Positions 7,831-16,373 of a DNA stretch of 41,016 bases are shown in pieces. The notes under the pieces were generated by a model. That model saw only the letters and a program-made list of their open reading frames with translations, was not told where the DNA came from and did no database searches. The number at the start of each line of letters is the position of its first letter. Position 1 is the first letter of the stretch. This DNA comes from an uncultured Collinsella sp. Its GTDB lineage: Bacteria > Actinomycetota > Coriobacteriia > Coriobacteriales > Coriobacteriaceae. The stretch lies in the NCBI GenBank assembly GCA_958403385.1, contig CATXXC010000021.1, positions 1 through 41,016 of the forward strand, read 5' to 3'. Position numbers and translations under genes: made by a program.

Positions 7831-8652
7831 ATGCTCAACGACCTCTACCATATGCTTGATCCCGTCGCGATCTCGGCGGGCCCCATCACCATCTACTGGT
7901 ACGGTCTGGCCTACGTGGTCGGCGCTCTGCTCACGGCGGTCGTTATGTACCGCACGCAACGTCGTTGGGGCTTCGACATTACGATTGATGACCTGACGAG
8001 CGTCGTGGTCGGCGCGGTCTTTGGCCTTATTATCGGCGCGCGCCTGTTTTACGTCGTCTTTTACGGTGATGGCTACTATTTGGCCCACCCGCTCGAGATC
8101 TTTGCCACCAACGAGGGAGGCATGAGCTTCCACGGTGGCCTGGTGGGCGGCATCTTGGGCGGCATCATCGTGTGCCGCATGTACAAGCTCGACGCCTGGA
8201 CTTTGGCAGACCTCGCGGTCATCGGTGCTCCGCTGGCCCTGTGCCTGGGGCGCTGCGCCAACTTTGTCAACGGCGAGCTGTGGGGCAAGCCGACCGATCT
8301 GCCCTGGGGCGTGATCTTTGGCGGCACCGCGGGCGATATGCCGCGCCATCCCTCCCAGCTCTACGAGGCATTTCTCGAGGGCATTGTGCTCTTTTGCATT
8401 CTGCAGGTGCTCAGCCGCAAAAAACCGCTGCTACCCCAGGGCACGTTTATGGGCGTGTTTGTGATGGGTTACGGCATCGTCCGCTTCCTCATTGAGTTTG
8501 TGCGCGTGCCCGATGCCCAGCTGGGTTATCTGCTGGGAGGCGTTATCACCATGGGTCAGCTGCTGAGTTTGCCGCTCGTGATCGCCGGCCTGGCGCTCAT
8601 CATTTTCGCCCGTCGCCGCAACCAGCCCCAGCGCGTCTACCTGGACGCCTAA
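7831..8652 (+). CDS. lgt: Prolipoprotein diacylglyceryl transferase
   Basis: Transfers diacylglycerol from phosphatidylglycerol to the lipobox cysteine of prolipoproteins, in the cytoplasmic membrane. The 273-residue polytopic protein contains SFHGGLVGG with the essential histidine at position 101, and the Lgt signature GRCANFVNGELWG with Arg141, equivalent to the catalytic arginine of E. coli Lgt. The later RFLIEFVRVPDAQLG is the second conserved arginine region. Several hydrophobic segments match the family's seven. Cys142 replaces the more usual isoleucine of GRxGNF. A poor purine-rich ribosome site (gggagcagggg) precedes the ATG. A stem-loop element follows nine bases after the stop. Confidence 0.93.
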   Translation: MLNDLYHMLDPVAISAGPITIYWYGLAYVVGALLTAVVMYRTQRRWGFDITIDDLTSVVVGAVFGLIIGARLFYVVFYGDGYYLAHPLEIFATNEGGMSFHGGLVGGILGGIIVCRMYKLDAWTLADLAVIGAPLALCLGRCANFVNGELWGKPTDLPWGVIFGGTAGDMPRHPSQLYEAFLEGIVLFCILQVLSRKKPLLPQGTFMGVFVMGYGIVRFLIEFVRVPDAQLGYLLGGVITMGQLLSLPLVIAGLALIIFARRRNQPQRVYLDA

Positions 8653-8660
8653 CCACCAAA

Positions 8661-8695
8661 ACCACCACAAAGGGGACAGGCACCTTTGTGGTGGT
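8661..8695 (+). repeat. Stem-loop with GGGGACAGG core after lgt (element 2)
   Basis: ACCACCACAAAGG (8661-8673) pairs perfectly over 13 bp with CCTTTGTGGTGGT (8683-8695), with loop GGACAGGCA. It starts eight bases after the lgt stop. It lacks a T-run, so termination would be weak. Confidence 0.65.
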
Positions 8696-8735
8696 CTTGC
8701 CGAGTTTGATAGGTTTCTAGAAAGGCTTTCGGACT

Positions 8736-10919
8736 GTGAAGGATTCCGACCTCTCCACAACGGCTGCGCGCGACGCTGCCCGCATCGTCTGGTTTAAGCG
8801 CTACCCCGCCAAGCAGACGCTCATCGCATTTTTGCTCGCGCTGTTGGCGACCACGGCGTTGTCCATCGATCCCGCCCCGGTGTCGAGCAACGCAGTCTTG
8901 GCAATTGACCCCAAAGCCTCGGGCATGCTGTACGTGTGCTACGAGGTGCTCCTCTCGTTTGCCGGCCATACCGACGCGGTCATGCTGCTTGCGCTTGCCT
9001 GCCTGCTCACGCTGCCGTTTCGCTACGTATTCTTTGGCCGCGGCGACGCCTGGCGTCCCTCGGTGATCCTTCCGTCGCTGTTCTTTGCCGTCTGCATGGT
9101 GTTTGGCCGCAGCTACGACCTCACCGATTCGGCCGAGATCGTGCTCGGCGACAAGGCCCGCATTATCTGTGCCTGGATAGGCGGTGCGGGCTGGATGCTC
9201 TTGGCGGTCGTTGCCTTCTACCTTGTCTTTGAGTGTCTAGATTGGCTGAGCTCTCGGCGCATCCCGTTTTCCGAAGCGCACTTTGGCCGCGCATGGCGTG
9301 TGACTCACGCCGTGCTCTCGGTCCATCCCTTTGCCGGGCCCTTCCTGGTGCTTATGATCGCCTGGACGCCCACGCTCATCGCTTCGCTGCCCGGCCTTTT
9401 TATGGGAGATACGGGCGCGCAGATTCGCCAGTGGTTCAACTATCCCAACGGCACGAGCGACTACCTGCGCCTGCTCAATCCCAATGTGCTGCTCAACGGA
9501 CATCACCCCGTGGTGCATACGGCTATCATCGGTTCGTGCGTCCAGCTGGGGCTTTCACTGTTCAACAGCGCCAACGCAGGTCTTGCCATCTACACCTGCG
9601 CTCAGTTCGTCATTACGGCCGCCTGCATGGCCTATTCCATCTCGTCACTGCGCAAGCTGGGCGTGAGCCTGCCGGTCCGCGGCGTAATCCTGCTGTTCTT
9701 TGTGTTTATGCCCATGTTCTCCAACTACGCGGCCTTGCTTACCAAAGACGTGCTGTTTGCCGACGCGTTTTTGGTGCTGTTGGTGCAGACCGTGAAGCTC
9801 GTGGCCTGCGGCCTGCCCCGTCGCGATGCCAATGTCGAGCGTGCAGGCGAACAGAGGCCTGTGCTCTTTGCGCGCCACGACTGGCTGCTGCTCGCTCTGG
9901 GCGCCATGGGTTCCACGTTTCTGCGCAATGGCGGCCTGGTGTTTTCCCTGGCGGCATGCGTGATCGCGGCGGCGTTTTGCGCGTGGGACGCGCATGTGGC
10001 TCATCGTGCAGCCAAGCAGGCTGGTGCTGCGACTTCGGGCGCCACGCCGCGTTTCCGCTGGGTGGGAGTTCTTGCGGTGCTTGCGCTCTGCCTTGCCTCT
10101 AATATGTACTTCACTAAGGTCTTTATGCCGGTGCACGACATCACGCCTGGCTCCAAGCGCGAGATCCTCTCGATTCCGTTCCAGCAGACGGCTCGTTTCG
10201 TCCAAAAGCACGACGGCCTCAACTCGGGCGTCAACCCCGCGGTTAAGGAGGACGGCACCATCGTGGAGGCTCCTTGCGACGGCTTGGTGACCGACGAAGA
10301 GCGTGCCGTGATCGACCGCGTGCTCAAGTACGAGAATCTGGGTCGCCGCTACAACCCCGACAAGTCCGATGCCGTCAAGAACTGCTTTAACGAGTACGCC
10401 TCGCAGGAGGACATCGATGCCTATTTTGAGGTATGGGCTCAGATGTTTAAGAAGGATCCCGAGTGCTATATTTCGGCGCTTATCAATAACTACTATGGTT
10501 ATTTTTATCCGAGCGCGCGCGATGCCTGGGTCTACAGCACGGCGCGTAGTGCCGAGATCATGGCGCGTCCCGACAACCTCAAGTACTTCGACTTCCATCC
10601 GGTTGACAGCAACGTGGTGCGCTGGTGCGACCACCTGATCAATCTGTACCGTGTGGCGGTGCAGCGCATCCCGTTTATTTCGCTCACCATGAGCTCGGCC
10701 ACCTATGTGTGGATCATGATCGCCGTGGTGGTCTACCTGCTGCGTCGTCATTCATGGCGTGCGCTGGCGATCTGGGTGCCGCTGTTGGGCGTGCTCGTCG
10801 TGTGCCTGATTGGCCCGTGCAACGGCTCGACTTACATGCGCTACCTGTATCCGGTCATCGCCTGCATGCCCTTCGCCATCGGCGCCACCGTCACCCGCAG
10901 CGACTTCCTCTGGTCCTAA
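8736..10919 (+). CDS. Large polytopic membrane protein, DUF6020-like (possible GT-C glycosyltransferase)
   Basis: A 727-residue membrane protein with about ten or more hydrophobic segments. A soluble region (about residues 470-640) precedes the last two membrane helices. The first large loop has PGLFMGDTGAQIRQWF, an acidic motif after a proline-ended helix, placed as in GT-C enzymes that use lipid-linked sugars. The C-terminus reads GPCNGSTYMRYLYPVIACMPF, which I associate with DUF6020 proteins. Function and donor are unknown; GT-C membership is inference. It begins with GTG after GAAAGG and stands alone between two stem-loop elements. It may act on cell-envelope glycans. Confidence 0.65.
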   Translation: MKDSDLSTTAARDAARIVWFKRYPAKQTLIAFLLALLATTALSIDPAPVSSNAVLAIDPKASGMLYVCYEVLLSFAGHTDAVMLLALACLLTLPFRYVFFGRGDAWRPSVILPSLFFAVCMVFGRSYDLTDSAEIVLGDKARIICAWIGGAGWMLLAVVAFYLVFECLDWLSSRRIPFSEAHFGRAWRVTHAVLSVHPFAGPFLVLMIAWTPTLIASLPGLFMGDTGAQIRQWFNYPNGTSDYLRLLNPNVLLNGHHPVVHTAIIGSCVQLGLSLFNSANAGLAIYTCAQFVITAACMAYSISSLRKLGVSLPVRGVILLFFVFMPMFSNYAALLTKDVLFADAFLVLLVQTVKLVACGLPRRDANVERAGEQRPVLFARHDWLLLALGAMGSTFLRNGGLVFSLAACVIAAAFCAWDAHVAHRAAKQAGAATSGATPRFRWVGVLAVLALCLASNMYFTKVFMPVHDITPGSKREILSIPFQQTARFVQKHDGLNSGVNPAVKEDGTIVEAPCDGLVTDEERAVIDRVLKYENLGRRYNPDKSDAVKNCFNEYASQEDIDAYFEVWAQMFKKDPECYISALINNYYGYFYPSARDAWVYSTARSAEIMARPDNLKYFDFHPVDSNVVRWCDHLINLYRVAVQRIPFISLTMSSATYVWIMIAVVVYLLRRHSWRALAIWVPLLGVLVVCLIGPCNGSTYMRYLYPVIACMPFAIGATVTRSDFLWS

Positions 10920-10954
10920 CTTGGTGCATTGGGGTCAGGTTTCTTTGCACCAAG
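10920..10954 (+). repeat. Stem-loop with GGGGTCAGG core (element 3)
   Basis: CTTGGTGCA (10920-10928) pairs over nine bases with TGCACCAAG (10946-10954), enclosing GGGGTCAGGTT. It starts on the base after the TAA of the upstream gene. Confidence 0.6.
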
Positions 10955-11083
10955 GGGGCCATCATCACGACGCCTTCATTTTGGGGTTTATCTCGCAGGC
11001 CAGTAGGTATATCATAACGACGTTTGTTTATATTGCCCGAGCATCTGCGCTGGGCTTTAGGTCGAAACCGATAGGAGACACGT

Positions 11084-11890
11084 ATGTCCGGACACTCTAA
11101 GTGGGCCACAACCAAGCATCGTAAGGGCGCGCAGGACGCCAAGCGTTCCGCCCTCTTCTCCAAGCTCAGCCGCAACATCACCGTTGCTGCCCGTCTCGGC
11201 GGTGACCCGCTGCCCGAGAACAACGCCAGCCTCGCCGCTGCCGTTGCCAAGGCCAAGGCTCAGTCCATGCCTAAGGACAAGATCAAGTCCGCTATCGACA
11301 AGGCTTTTGGTTCGGGTGCTGACGCTGCCGTCTACGAGAACATCGTGTACGAGGGCTACGGTCCCGCCGGTGTCGCCGTCTACGTCGACTGCCTGACCGA
11401 CAACCGCAACCGTACCGCCGCTGATGTCCGTTCCGCCTTCTCCCACGCTGGTGGCAACCTGGGCACCTCCGGCTCCGTCGCCTTCCAGTTTGAGCGCAAG
11501 GGCCAGATCGTCGTCGCCAAGGAGATTCTGGACGAGAACGCCAAGAAGGAGACCATGATCGCCAACGGTGCTGCCGGTGACGAGGATGAGTTCATGATGG
11601 CCATCGCCGAGGCCGGTGGCGAGGACTACGAGGATGCCGGCGAGGAGTGGATCGTCTGGACTACTGCCAACGAGGTCATGGCTGTCTCCAAGGCGCTCGA
11701 GGAGCAGGGCGTCCAGGTCAAGGGTTCCGAGACCACCATGGTCCCGACCACCCCGACCGAGGTCTCCGGCGCCGACGCCAAGAAGGTTCAGCGCCTCATC
11801 GACCGTCTTGAGGAGCTCGACGACGTCCAGGATGTTTACAGCACCATGGACATGACCGACGAGGTCATCGCTGCCCTCGAGGAGGAGTAG
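11084..11890 (+). CDS. yebC: YebC/PmpR family protein (translation factor or regulator)
   Basis: A 268-residue member of the YebC family, described both as a DNA-binding regulator and as a ribosome-associated factor that relieves stalling at proline-rich stretches. The hallmark N-terminus MSGHSKWATTKHRKGAQD is present, followed by the domain with YEGYGPAGVAVYVDC and DNRNRTAADVR, and the late TTMVPTTPTEV segment. Length is slightly above the usual ~245, due mostly to an insertion around residues 165-185 (acidic, EDEFMMAIAEAGGED). AGGAG lies eight bases before the ATG. Unlike in many bacteria, ruvC does not follow; a strong terminator does. Confidence 0.92.
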   Translation: MSGHSKWATTKHRKGAQDAKRSALFSKLSRNITVAARLGGDPLPENNASLAAAVAKAKAQSMPKDKIKSAIDKAFGSGADAAVYENIVYEGYGPAGVAVYVDCLTDNRNRTAADVRSAFSHAGGNLGTSGSVAFQFERKGQIVVAKEILDENAKKETMIANGAAGDEDEFMMAIAEAGGEDYEDAGEEWIVWTTANEVMAVSKALEEQGVQVKGSETTMVPTTPTEVSGADAKKVQRLIDRLEELDDVQDVYSTMDMTDEVIAALEEE

Positions 11891-11960
11891 CGCCCGCACG
11901 GGTTAAGCCGTGCATATCTGGGCATAATGAAGCGAGCATGCAAGCCTCGTGGAATAGATG

Positions 11961-12003
11961 AGCCGGATCCGCGTGCGTAGAGCACCGGACCCGGCTCTTT
12001 TAT
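11961..12003 (+). terminator. Rho-independent terminator after yebC
   Basis: AGCCGG-a-TCCG (11961-11971) pairs with CGGA-c-CCGGCT (11986-11996). An inner GTGC/GCAC continues the stem. CTTTTAT follows. Confidence 0.88.
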
Positions 12004-12006
12004 AAT
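12001..12006 (+). promoter_or_regulatory. Consensus -10 box upstream of the amaP-like gene
   Basis: A perfect TATAAT directly overlaps the tail of the yebC terminator, 51 bp before the GTG at 12057. No good -35 box is visible at 16-18 bp. Confidence 0.4.
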
Positions 12007-12056
12007 GATGCGAACCGTTTTGCATTTCGAGAGCCGAGATTTGAAGGGAGCGCCAC

Positions 12057-12602
12057 GTGCGCGTACTCAAACGAGCCCTAGCGATCGTGTATCTTGCCGC
12101 CGCCATCGTGGCGCTGGGTACGCTTGTCTGCCAGTTTTGGGGGCCGTATACGTATCGCTTTATGCTGCTGATGCGCGACCCCATGCCGCGCATTGTCGTG
12201 ACGGCATGCGGCGGAGTTGTGGCGATTGGCGTGCTGGTAAGCTTCTTCCGCCTGATGTTTGCTCGTCGCGAGCCGTCCTGCGTGCATCCGGCGGGGGAGC
12301 GCAATATCGAGGTCACGCTCGCGGCGCTTTCTTCGTGCGCCAGGGCTGCTGCAGAGCGCGACGATCGCGTGATGATCGAGCATGTCGAGGCCCGCGTCCA
12401 AGGTTCCGACGATTCGCATGTCCGTTTTAAGGTCGAGGCTATCGCGCTTGACGATAAGGACGTGGCATCTCTGGCTACCGCGATGCAGCAGCGCATCGAG
12501 GAAGCTTGCGACACCATGCTCGGCACGCCGGGTACGACCACGCGCGTCCGTTTTTTGCCGTCCAAGACTACCGTCCAGACCGTGGAGGTTTCCGGTGAGT
12601 GA
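12057..12602 (+). CDS. Alkaline shock response membrane anchor (AmaP-like) protein
   Basis: A 181-residue protein with two N-terminal membrane helices (about residues 5-30 and 43-68) and a cytoplasmic domain resembling the Asp23 fold (DAR/VRFKVEAIALDD). AmaP proteins tether Asp23 to the membrane in Gram-positive bacteria. The assignment relies heavily on context: a DUF2273 gene overlaps its end by 8 bp and an Asp23 gene follows. It starts with GTG after GGGAG. The MAP of this trio in an actinobacterium matches that of Firmicutes. Confidence 0.7.
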   Translation: MRVLKRALAIVYLAAAIVALGTLVCQFWGPYTYRFMLLMRDPMPRIVVTACGGVVAIGVLVSFFRLMFARREPSCVHPAGERNIEVTLAALSSCARAAAERDDRVMIEHVEARVQGSDDSHVRFKVEAIALDDKDVASLATAMQQRIEEACDTMLGTPGTTTRVRFLPSKTTVQTVEVSGE

Positions 12603-12972
12603 TACCAATCAAGATAAGACCGCTCGTACGCCGCGCCTGACGATTGACCAGAGCGCCACGCCGGCGAGCGAACCTGTTGATTCCAAAGCAGAGGCAACTG
12701 AGTTACAAGACGCGGCGGCCGCGGATTTTGACGAGGCTATGGGTCTCATCAAGGGTACGGGCGCTGCCATCTGGAGCTATGCTGTGCGTCATCCCAACAC
12801 CATGCTCGGTGCCGTCGCTGGCTTTATCCTTGCCGTGTTGGTGCTCACGCTCGGCCTGTGGGACACGCTCGTCATTGCATTCTTCGTGCTGATCGGCGCC
12901 GTGATCGGCCAAATTCGCGACGGCGAAAACGGGATCGTCAACTTCTTCGGCCGTCTGTTTAGCGGCCGCTAA
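12595..12972 (+). CDS. DUF2273-like small membrane protein
   Basis: A 125-residue protein whose first ~60 residues are polar and disordered-looking, followed by two close membrane helices (about residues 65-105) and the tail GQIRDGENGIVNFFGRLFSGR. The position between AmaP and Asp23 genes and the paired helices match DUF2273 proteins. The GTG at 12595 overlaps the previous gene by 8 bp, so translation is probably coupled. The frame is open far upstream (to 12382), but that part lies inside the previous gene and is not like the family. The N-terminal extension is longer than usual. Confidence 0.65.
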   Translation: MSDTNQDKTARTPRLTIDQSATPASEPVDSKAEATELQDAAAADFDEAMGLIKGTGAAIWSYAVRHPNTMLGAVAGFILAVLVLTLGLWDTLVIAFFVLIGAVIGQIRDGENGIVNFFGRLFSGR

Positions 12973-13016
12973 TATGTATTCGACTGTCGCATCCGCGGCA
13001 GGCATAAGGAGGAACC

Positions 13017-13538
13017 ATGGCTTTTAATACGAAGGTCGATGTGGCCGATACCGAGCTCGAGGAGAATGAGGCGGCCGTCGCCGAAGCCGAGGATGTGACG
13101 CTCGAGGATGAGGCGCTCGTCGAGGCCGAGTCCGCCGATGACGCGGACGAGGATGATGAGGAAACAGACGAGTCCGAGGACTCGCTGACCTATTCCAACG
13201 GTGTGATCGAGAAGATCGTCGCCATGGCCACCCGCGAGGTGCCGCACGTCCTGGGCATGAAGGGTAACCTTATGCACTTTGTGCAGGAGCAGTTTGGTGC
13301 CGAGAATCTGACCAAGGGCGTGACGGTTGAGGTCACCGATGACAATCGCGTGGTCGTCAACATCTCCGTCATTATCGAGTACGGCGCCTATGCGCCCGCG
13401 ATCTTCGACGATGTCAAGGCACGTGTCACCGAGCGCCTTGCCGCGATGACCGGCCTTGAGGTGGCGGGCGTCAACCTGCGTATCGAGGACGTCATCACCC
13501 CCGAGGAGTACGAGCACCGCACCAGCCAGCACGAATAA
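13017..13538 (+). CDS. Asp23/Gls24 family envelope stress response protein
   Basis: A 173-residue cytoplasmic protein of the Asp23 family, thought to assemble under the membrane via AmaP and to respond to envelope stress. The first ~60 residues are very acidic (many Glu/Asp repeats). The Asp23 domain starts at LTYSNGVIEKIVAMA and has the typical EVPHVLGMKG and VVVNISVIIEYGA strands. The perfect ribosome site AAGGAGG precedes the ATG. It closes the amaP-DUF2273-asp23 operon and is followed by a stem-loop element and a terminator. The acidic extension is unusual in length. Confidence 0.88.
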   Translation: MAFNTKVDVADTELEENEAAVAEAEDVTLEDEALVEAESADDADEDDEETDESEDSLTYSNGVIEKIVAMATREVPHVLGMKGNLMHFVQEQFGAENLTKGVTVEVTDDNRVVVNISVIIEYGAYAPAIFDDVKARVTERLAAMTGLEVAGVNLRIEDVITPEEYEHRTSQHE

Positions 13539-13583
13539 CCTTCCAAAAAGGGACAGGTTTGTTTTGGCAGGTTTTATCTGCGA
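13537..13583 (+). repeat. Stem-loop with GGGACAGG core after the Asp23 gene (element 4)
   Basis: AACCTTCCAAAA (13537-13548, overlapping the stop codon) pairs with TTTTGGCAGGTT (13562-13573), with one mismatch, around AGGGACAGGTTTG. The downstream TTATCTGC is shared with element 6, so the two are close copies. Confidence 0.7.
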
Positions 13584-13591
13584 AAACGCTA

Positions 13592-13634
13592 AACGGCCGA
13601 CCGCGCAAGCAAAAGCGTGGCCGGCCGTTATTTG
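13592..13634 (+). terminator. Terminator of the amaP-asp23 operon
   Basis: AACGGCCG (13592-13599) pairs with CGGCCGTT (13622-13629), the stem continuing with mismatches. ATTTGT follows. Confidence 0.75.
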
Positions 13635-13746
13635 TATGCCCCCCGATGTAGGCATACCGCTCGTCTAACTAGGGGTTGCAATCGTCGCGTTCCGCGTTAC
13701 CCTAATGGGCGCATTGTTTCCAAATTGTTAACGAGGGGTTGCCGTA

Positions 13747-14769
13747 ATGGCTGACGAGCACGAAACAGAAAGCAAGGCATGGGCGATTGAGGCCGCCGCG
13801 GCAGAGGCGGCATCGCGTGCTGCCGAAGAGGTGCATCGTCCTCCCGTAGTGCCGATGGAGCGCGTGGTTGATCGCACCGATATCGAGCGCGGCGAGCGTG
13901 CCGGCCAAAAGCGCAGCCAGGAGCCGGGTTTCCCGCGCTTTTTTGCCGAGCTCAATCTGGGCCTGATTCTTACGGCCTTTGCCATCGTTGCGTTTAAAAC
14001 CCCTAATCACTTTGCTTTTGGCGGCACCTCGGGCGTGTCGGTCATTCTGTCCACGCTGTTCCCGACCCTGCCCGTCGGCGTCTTTATGTGGATTATCAAC
14101 GCGGTTCTCGTCGTTTTGGGCTTTATCTTTTTGGAGCGCAAGGCGATTCTTTGGAGTGTCTTCGCCTCGTTTGCGCTGTCCGCCTATGTTTCGCTGTTTG
14201 AGCTCTTTATTCCGACCGATGTCTCGATGACGGGCGATATGTGGCTCGACCTGTGCTTTGCCGTCATCTTGCCGGCGCTCGGCAGCGCTATTGTCTTTGA
14301 CATCGGCGCCTCGACGGGTGGCACGGACATTCTTGCCATGATCCTCAAGCGCCGCACCACGCTCGAGATTGGCCGCGCCCTGCTGCTGGTCGATATCGGT
14401 ATCGTGACCATCGCGGCCTTTTTGTATGGCCCGCGTGTCGGTCTGTATTGCGTGCTCGGCCTGTTTGCCAAGACGCTTGTGGTCGACAAGGCCATCGAGA
14501 GCATCCATCTTCGTAAGGTCTGCACGATCATTTGCTCCGAGCCCCTTAAGGTCGAGGAGTTTATCGTCAAGCATCTCAACCGCACGGCAACGATCAGCCG
14601 TGGCTACGGCGCCTTCTCGGGCAAGTGCGTCACGGTGATTATGAGCGTGCTGAGCCGTCGCGAGGCAGTGCAACTGCGCCGCTATACCCGCGAGATTGAC
14701 CCTGGCGCCTTCATCACCATCGTCGATAGCTCCGAAATCGTCGGCAAGGGCTTCCGCGGCACGAACTAG
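13747..14769 (+). CDS. YitT family membrane protein
   Basis: A 340-residue protein with a DUF161-type membrane part and a C-terminal DUF2179 domain; the function of YitT proteins is unsettled. After a polar ~60-residue N-terminus come about five helices, with the typical FAFGGTSGVSVIL and GASTGGTDILAMIL motifs. The soluble tail from about residue 250 includes ISRGYGAFSGKCVTVIMSVLSRRE and DPGAFITIVDSSEIVGKGF, which are DUF2179 hallmarks. GAGGGG lies before the ATG. A TTGCAA-16-TACCCT pair at 13676-13703 is a possible promoter. The polar N-terminus is longer than in most relatives. Confidence 0.85.
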   Translation: MADEHETESKAWAIEAAAAEAASRAAEEVHRPPVVPMERVVDRTDIERGERAGQKRSQEPGFPRFFAELNLGLILTAFAIVAFKTPNHFAFGGTSGVSVILSTLFPTLPVGVFMWIINAVLVVLGFIFLERKAILWSVFASFALSAYVSLFELFIPTDVSMTGDMWLDLCFAVILPALGSAIVFDIGASTGGTDILAMILKRRTTLEIGRALLLVDIGIVTIAAFLYGPRVGLYCVLGLFAKTLVVDKAIESIHLRKVCTIICSEPLKVEEFIVKHLNRTATISRGYGAFSGKCVTVIMSVLSRREAVQLRRYTREIDPGAFITIVDSSEIVGKGFRGTN

Positions 14770-14919
14770 CCCGGTCGTACCCTTCGAATCATTGAATAAA
14801 GCCGGCTGCGTTGCAAATCGGTCATCTTGGGGTATTTGTCCTCACATTGGGCGATAATGATGCCAAAGACATCGTTTGCGATCCAGGTGATTCGCTCTAG
14901 ATACGAAGGGATGATTTCG

Positions 14920-16233
14920 ATGTTCTGCTCGCAGTGTGGCGCCCCTATGGGCGATAACGACAAGTTCTGCGGCGTGTGTGGTGCTCCTAATGCTGGTGCT
15001 GCAGCCTCCGCCCCTCAGGGTCAACCTCAGCCTCAGCAGTTTGTTCCGCAACCGCCCGTGGCGAATGCGCCAAAGGGCTGTGTGGCTCAGGCGTTCCAAG
15101 ATATGACCAAGACTCCGGGTGTGCTTCAGCGTGTATGCCAAATCGCGTTTTTGCCGGCGCTGATTTGCGTTGTGTCGGTGCTCGTGTTGTTTATTCCCGT
15201 TATTGGCGGCATTGCGGCTGCCATCGGCTTTTTGGCAGCTTGCATTGCGAGCGTGTGCGGTTCCGGCTTTGGCATCGAGTGGGGTCGCGATCTGTCGCTT
15301 AAGATCGATGACGGCATGGATCGTCCGCTGATGCGTTCCACGTCGTTTGGTCTCGGAGTCTTTTCGAGCGTTATTTCGGTCGTGCTCGAGGTTATCGCTG
15401 CCATTCCCGTTATCGGTGTAGCGCTTTCGCTGGTGGAGGGCGTGGTAATTGGCGCTGCGGGCTCGTATTCTTATTACGGCTCTTATGCGCTCGAGGCTGC
15501 GCTGTTTGGCTCGCTTGGCCTGCTTGTTCTGGCGCTAATTGCCTCGGCGATTCTGGGTGTCTTCTTTAAGATGTTCGCCGACATCGCCGTGATGCACTTT
15601 GCGGTGACCGGGCGTGTCGAGAGCGCGTTTTCGCTCGATAAGGTCTGGGCGGCGTTTAAGCACAACAAGACCAAGCTGTTCTGTGCTTCGTTCCTTCCCG
15701 AGTTTTTGACGGGCCTGGTCGCCAACGTTGTCACATGGATCTTGACGGTCGTCTTTGGCGCCATTGCCTCTGTCGGTATGTATAGCTACTACTATCGTCC
15801 TACGGGTATTGAGGCAATTGTTACCGGCGGTGGCGTCACGCTCGCGCTGTTCTTGGTGCTGGTCGCTTTCGTCACCGTATTTCTTACGGTCTTTGGCAAG
15901 ATGCTCAAGCACCGTGCCGTTGGCTATTGGGCCGCACGCTATGCAAGCGAGTGGGCCGATGAGGATAAGGACGACGTCCTGACTTTTGTGTTGCCCTTCG
16001 AGAAGAAGTCCGCTGCTTCGGGTTACAGCGCTCCGGATGCTTCGCCGGCATCTGCACCCGCTCCCGCGATCGAGCCTGAACCGGCGCCCGAGCCTGAACC
16101 GGCGCCCGAGTCTGAGACGGCATCTGAGCCTGAGCCTGCGCCTGCGCCTGAGCCTGAGCCTGAGCCTGAGCCGGCACCTGCACCTGAGTCGGCGTTCGAG
16201 CCAAGCTCCGACGAGGAACCTCAGGACGAGTAG
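14920..16233 (+). CDS. Zinc-ribbon DUF4013-like membrane protein with Glu-Pro repeat tail
   Basis: A 437-residue protein. It opens with a zinc ribbon, Cys3-x2-Cys6 and Cys17-x2-Cys20, then a Pro/Gln-rich linker. A membrane part (about residues 60-340) of some five to six helices with short amphipathic segments resembles DUF4013. The tail (about residues 380-437) is a Glu/Pro/Ala repeat, coded by near-identical tandem units. I chose the ATG at 14920 because GAAGGG lies nine bases before it; an ATG at 14911 touches that site. Family function is unknown. Its size and zinc ribbon recall membrane proteins that gather other components, which is conjecture. Confidence 0.7.
   Translation: MFCSQCGAPMGDNDKFCGVCGAPNAGAAASAPQGQPQPQQFVPQPPVANAPKGCVAQAFQDMTKTPGVLQRVCQIAFLPALICVVSVLVLFIPVIGGIAAAIGFLAACIASVCGSGFGIEWGRDLSLKIDDGMDRPLMRSTSFGLGVFSSVISVVLEVIAAIPVIGVALSLVEGVVIGAAGSYSYYGSYALEAALFGSLGLLVLALIASAILGVFFKMFADIAVMHFAVTGRVESAFSLDKVWAAFKHNKTKLFCASFLPEFLTGLVANVVTWILTVVFGAIASVGMYSYYYRPTGIEAIVTGGGVTLALFLVLVAFVTVFLTVFGKMLKHRAVGYWAARYASEWADEDKDDVLTFVLPFEKKSAASGYSAPDASPASAPAPAIEPEPAPEPEPAPESETASEPEPAPAPEPEPEPEPAPAPESAFEPSSDEEPQDE
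16072..16195 (+). repeat. Tandem Glu-Pro coding repeats
   Basis: An 18-bp unit, GAGCCTGAACCGGCGCCC, occurs twice in tandem (16072-16089 and 16090-16107), followed by degenerate GAGCCT hexamers to about 16195. It encodes an EP(A)-rich tail and is prone to length variation. Confidence 0.85.
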
Positions 16234-16244
16234 CCACGCCGCCT

Positions 16245-16280
16245 GCTATTTGGGGACGGGGTAGAAATGGTAGAAATAGC
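16245..16280 (+). repeat. Stem-loop with GGGGACGG core (element 5)
   Basis: GCTATTT (16245-16251) pairs with AAATAGC (16274-16280) around GGGGACGGGGT. A TAGAAAT direct repeat lies inside. It begins 12 bases after the stop. Confidence 0.55.
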
Positions 16281-16292
16281 GCTTGAAGAATG

Positions 16293-16330
16293 AGCGGGGG
16301 CGGACGTGTCGAAACGTCCGCCCCCGCTTT
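16293..16330. terminator. Convergent terminator between the DUF4013 and M20 genes
   Basis: A perfect 15-bp stem, AGCGGGGGCGGACGT/ACGTCCGCCCCCGCT, loop GTCGAA, is followed by TTG on the plus strand and by TCATTCTT on the minus strand. It can serve both genes. Confidence 0.8.
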
Positions 16331-16373
16331 GACATCGCGATGTGGCTATGACTGCGAGATGCCAGCGAATCGA

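Noticed and set aside
16072..16195. Tandem repeat considered as CRISPR
   Set aside because: Units are contiguous without spacers and encode a Glu-Pro tail in frame.
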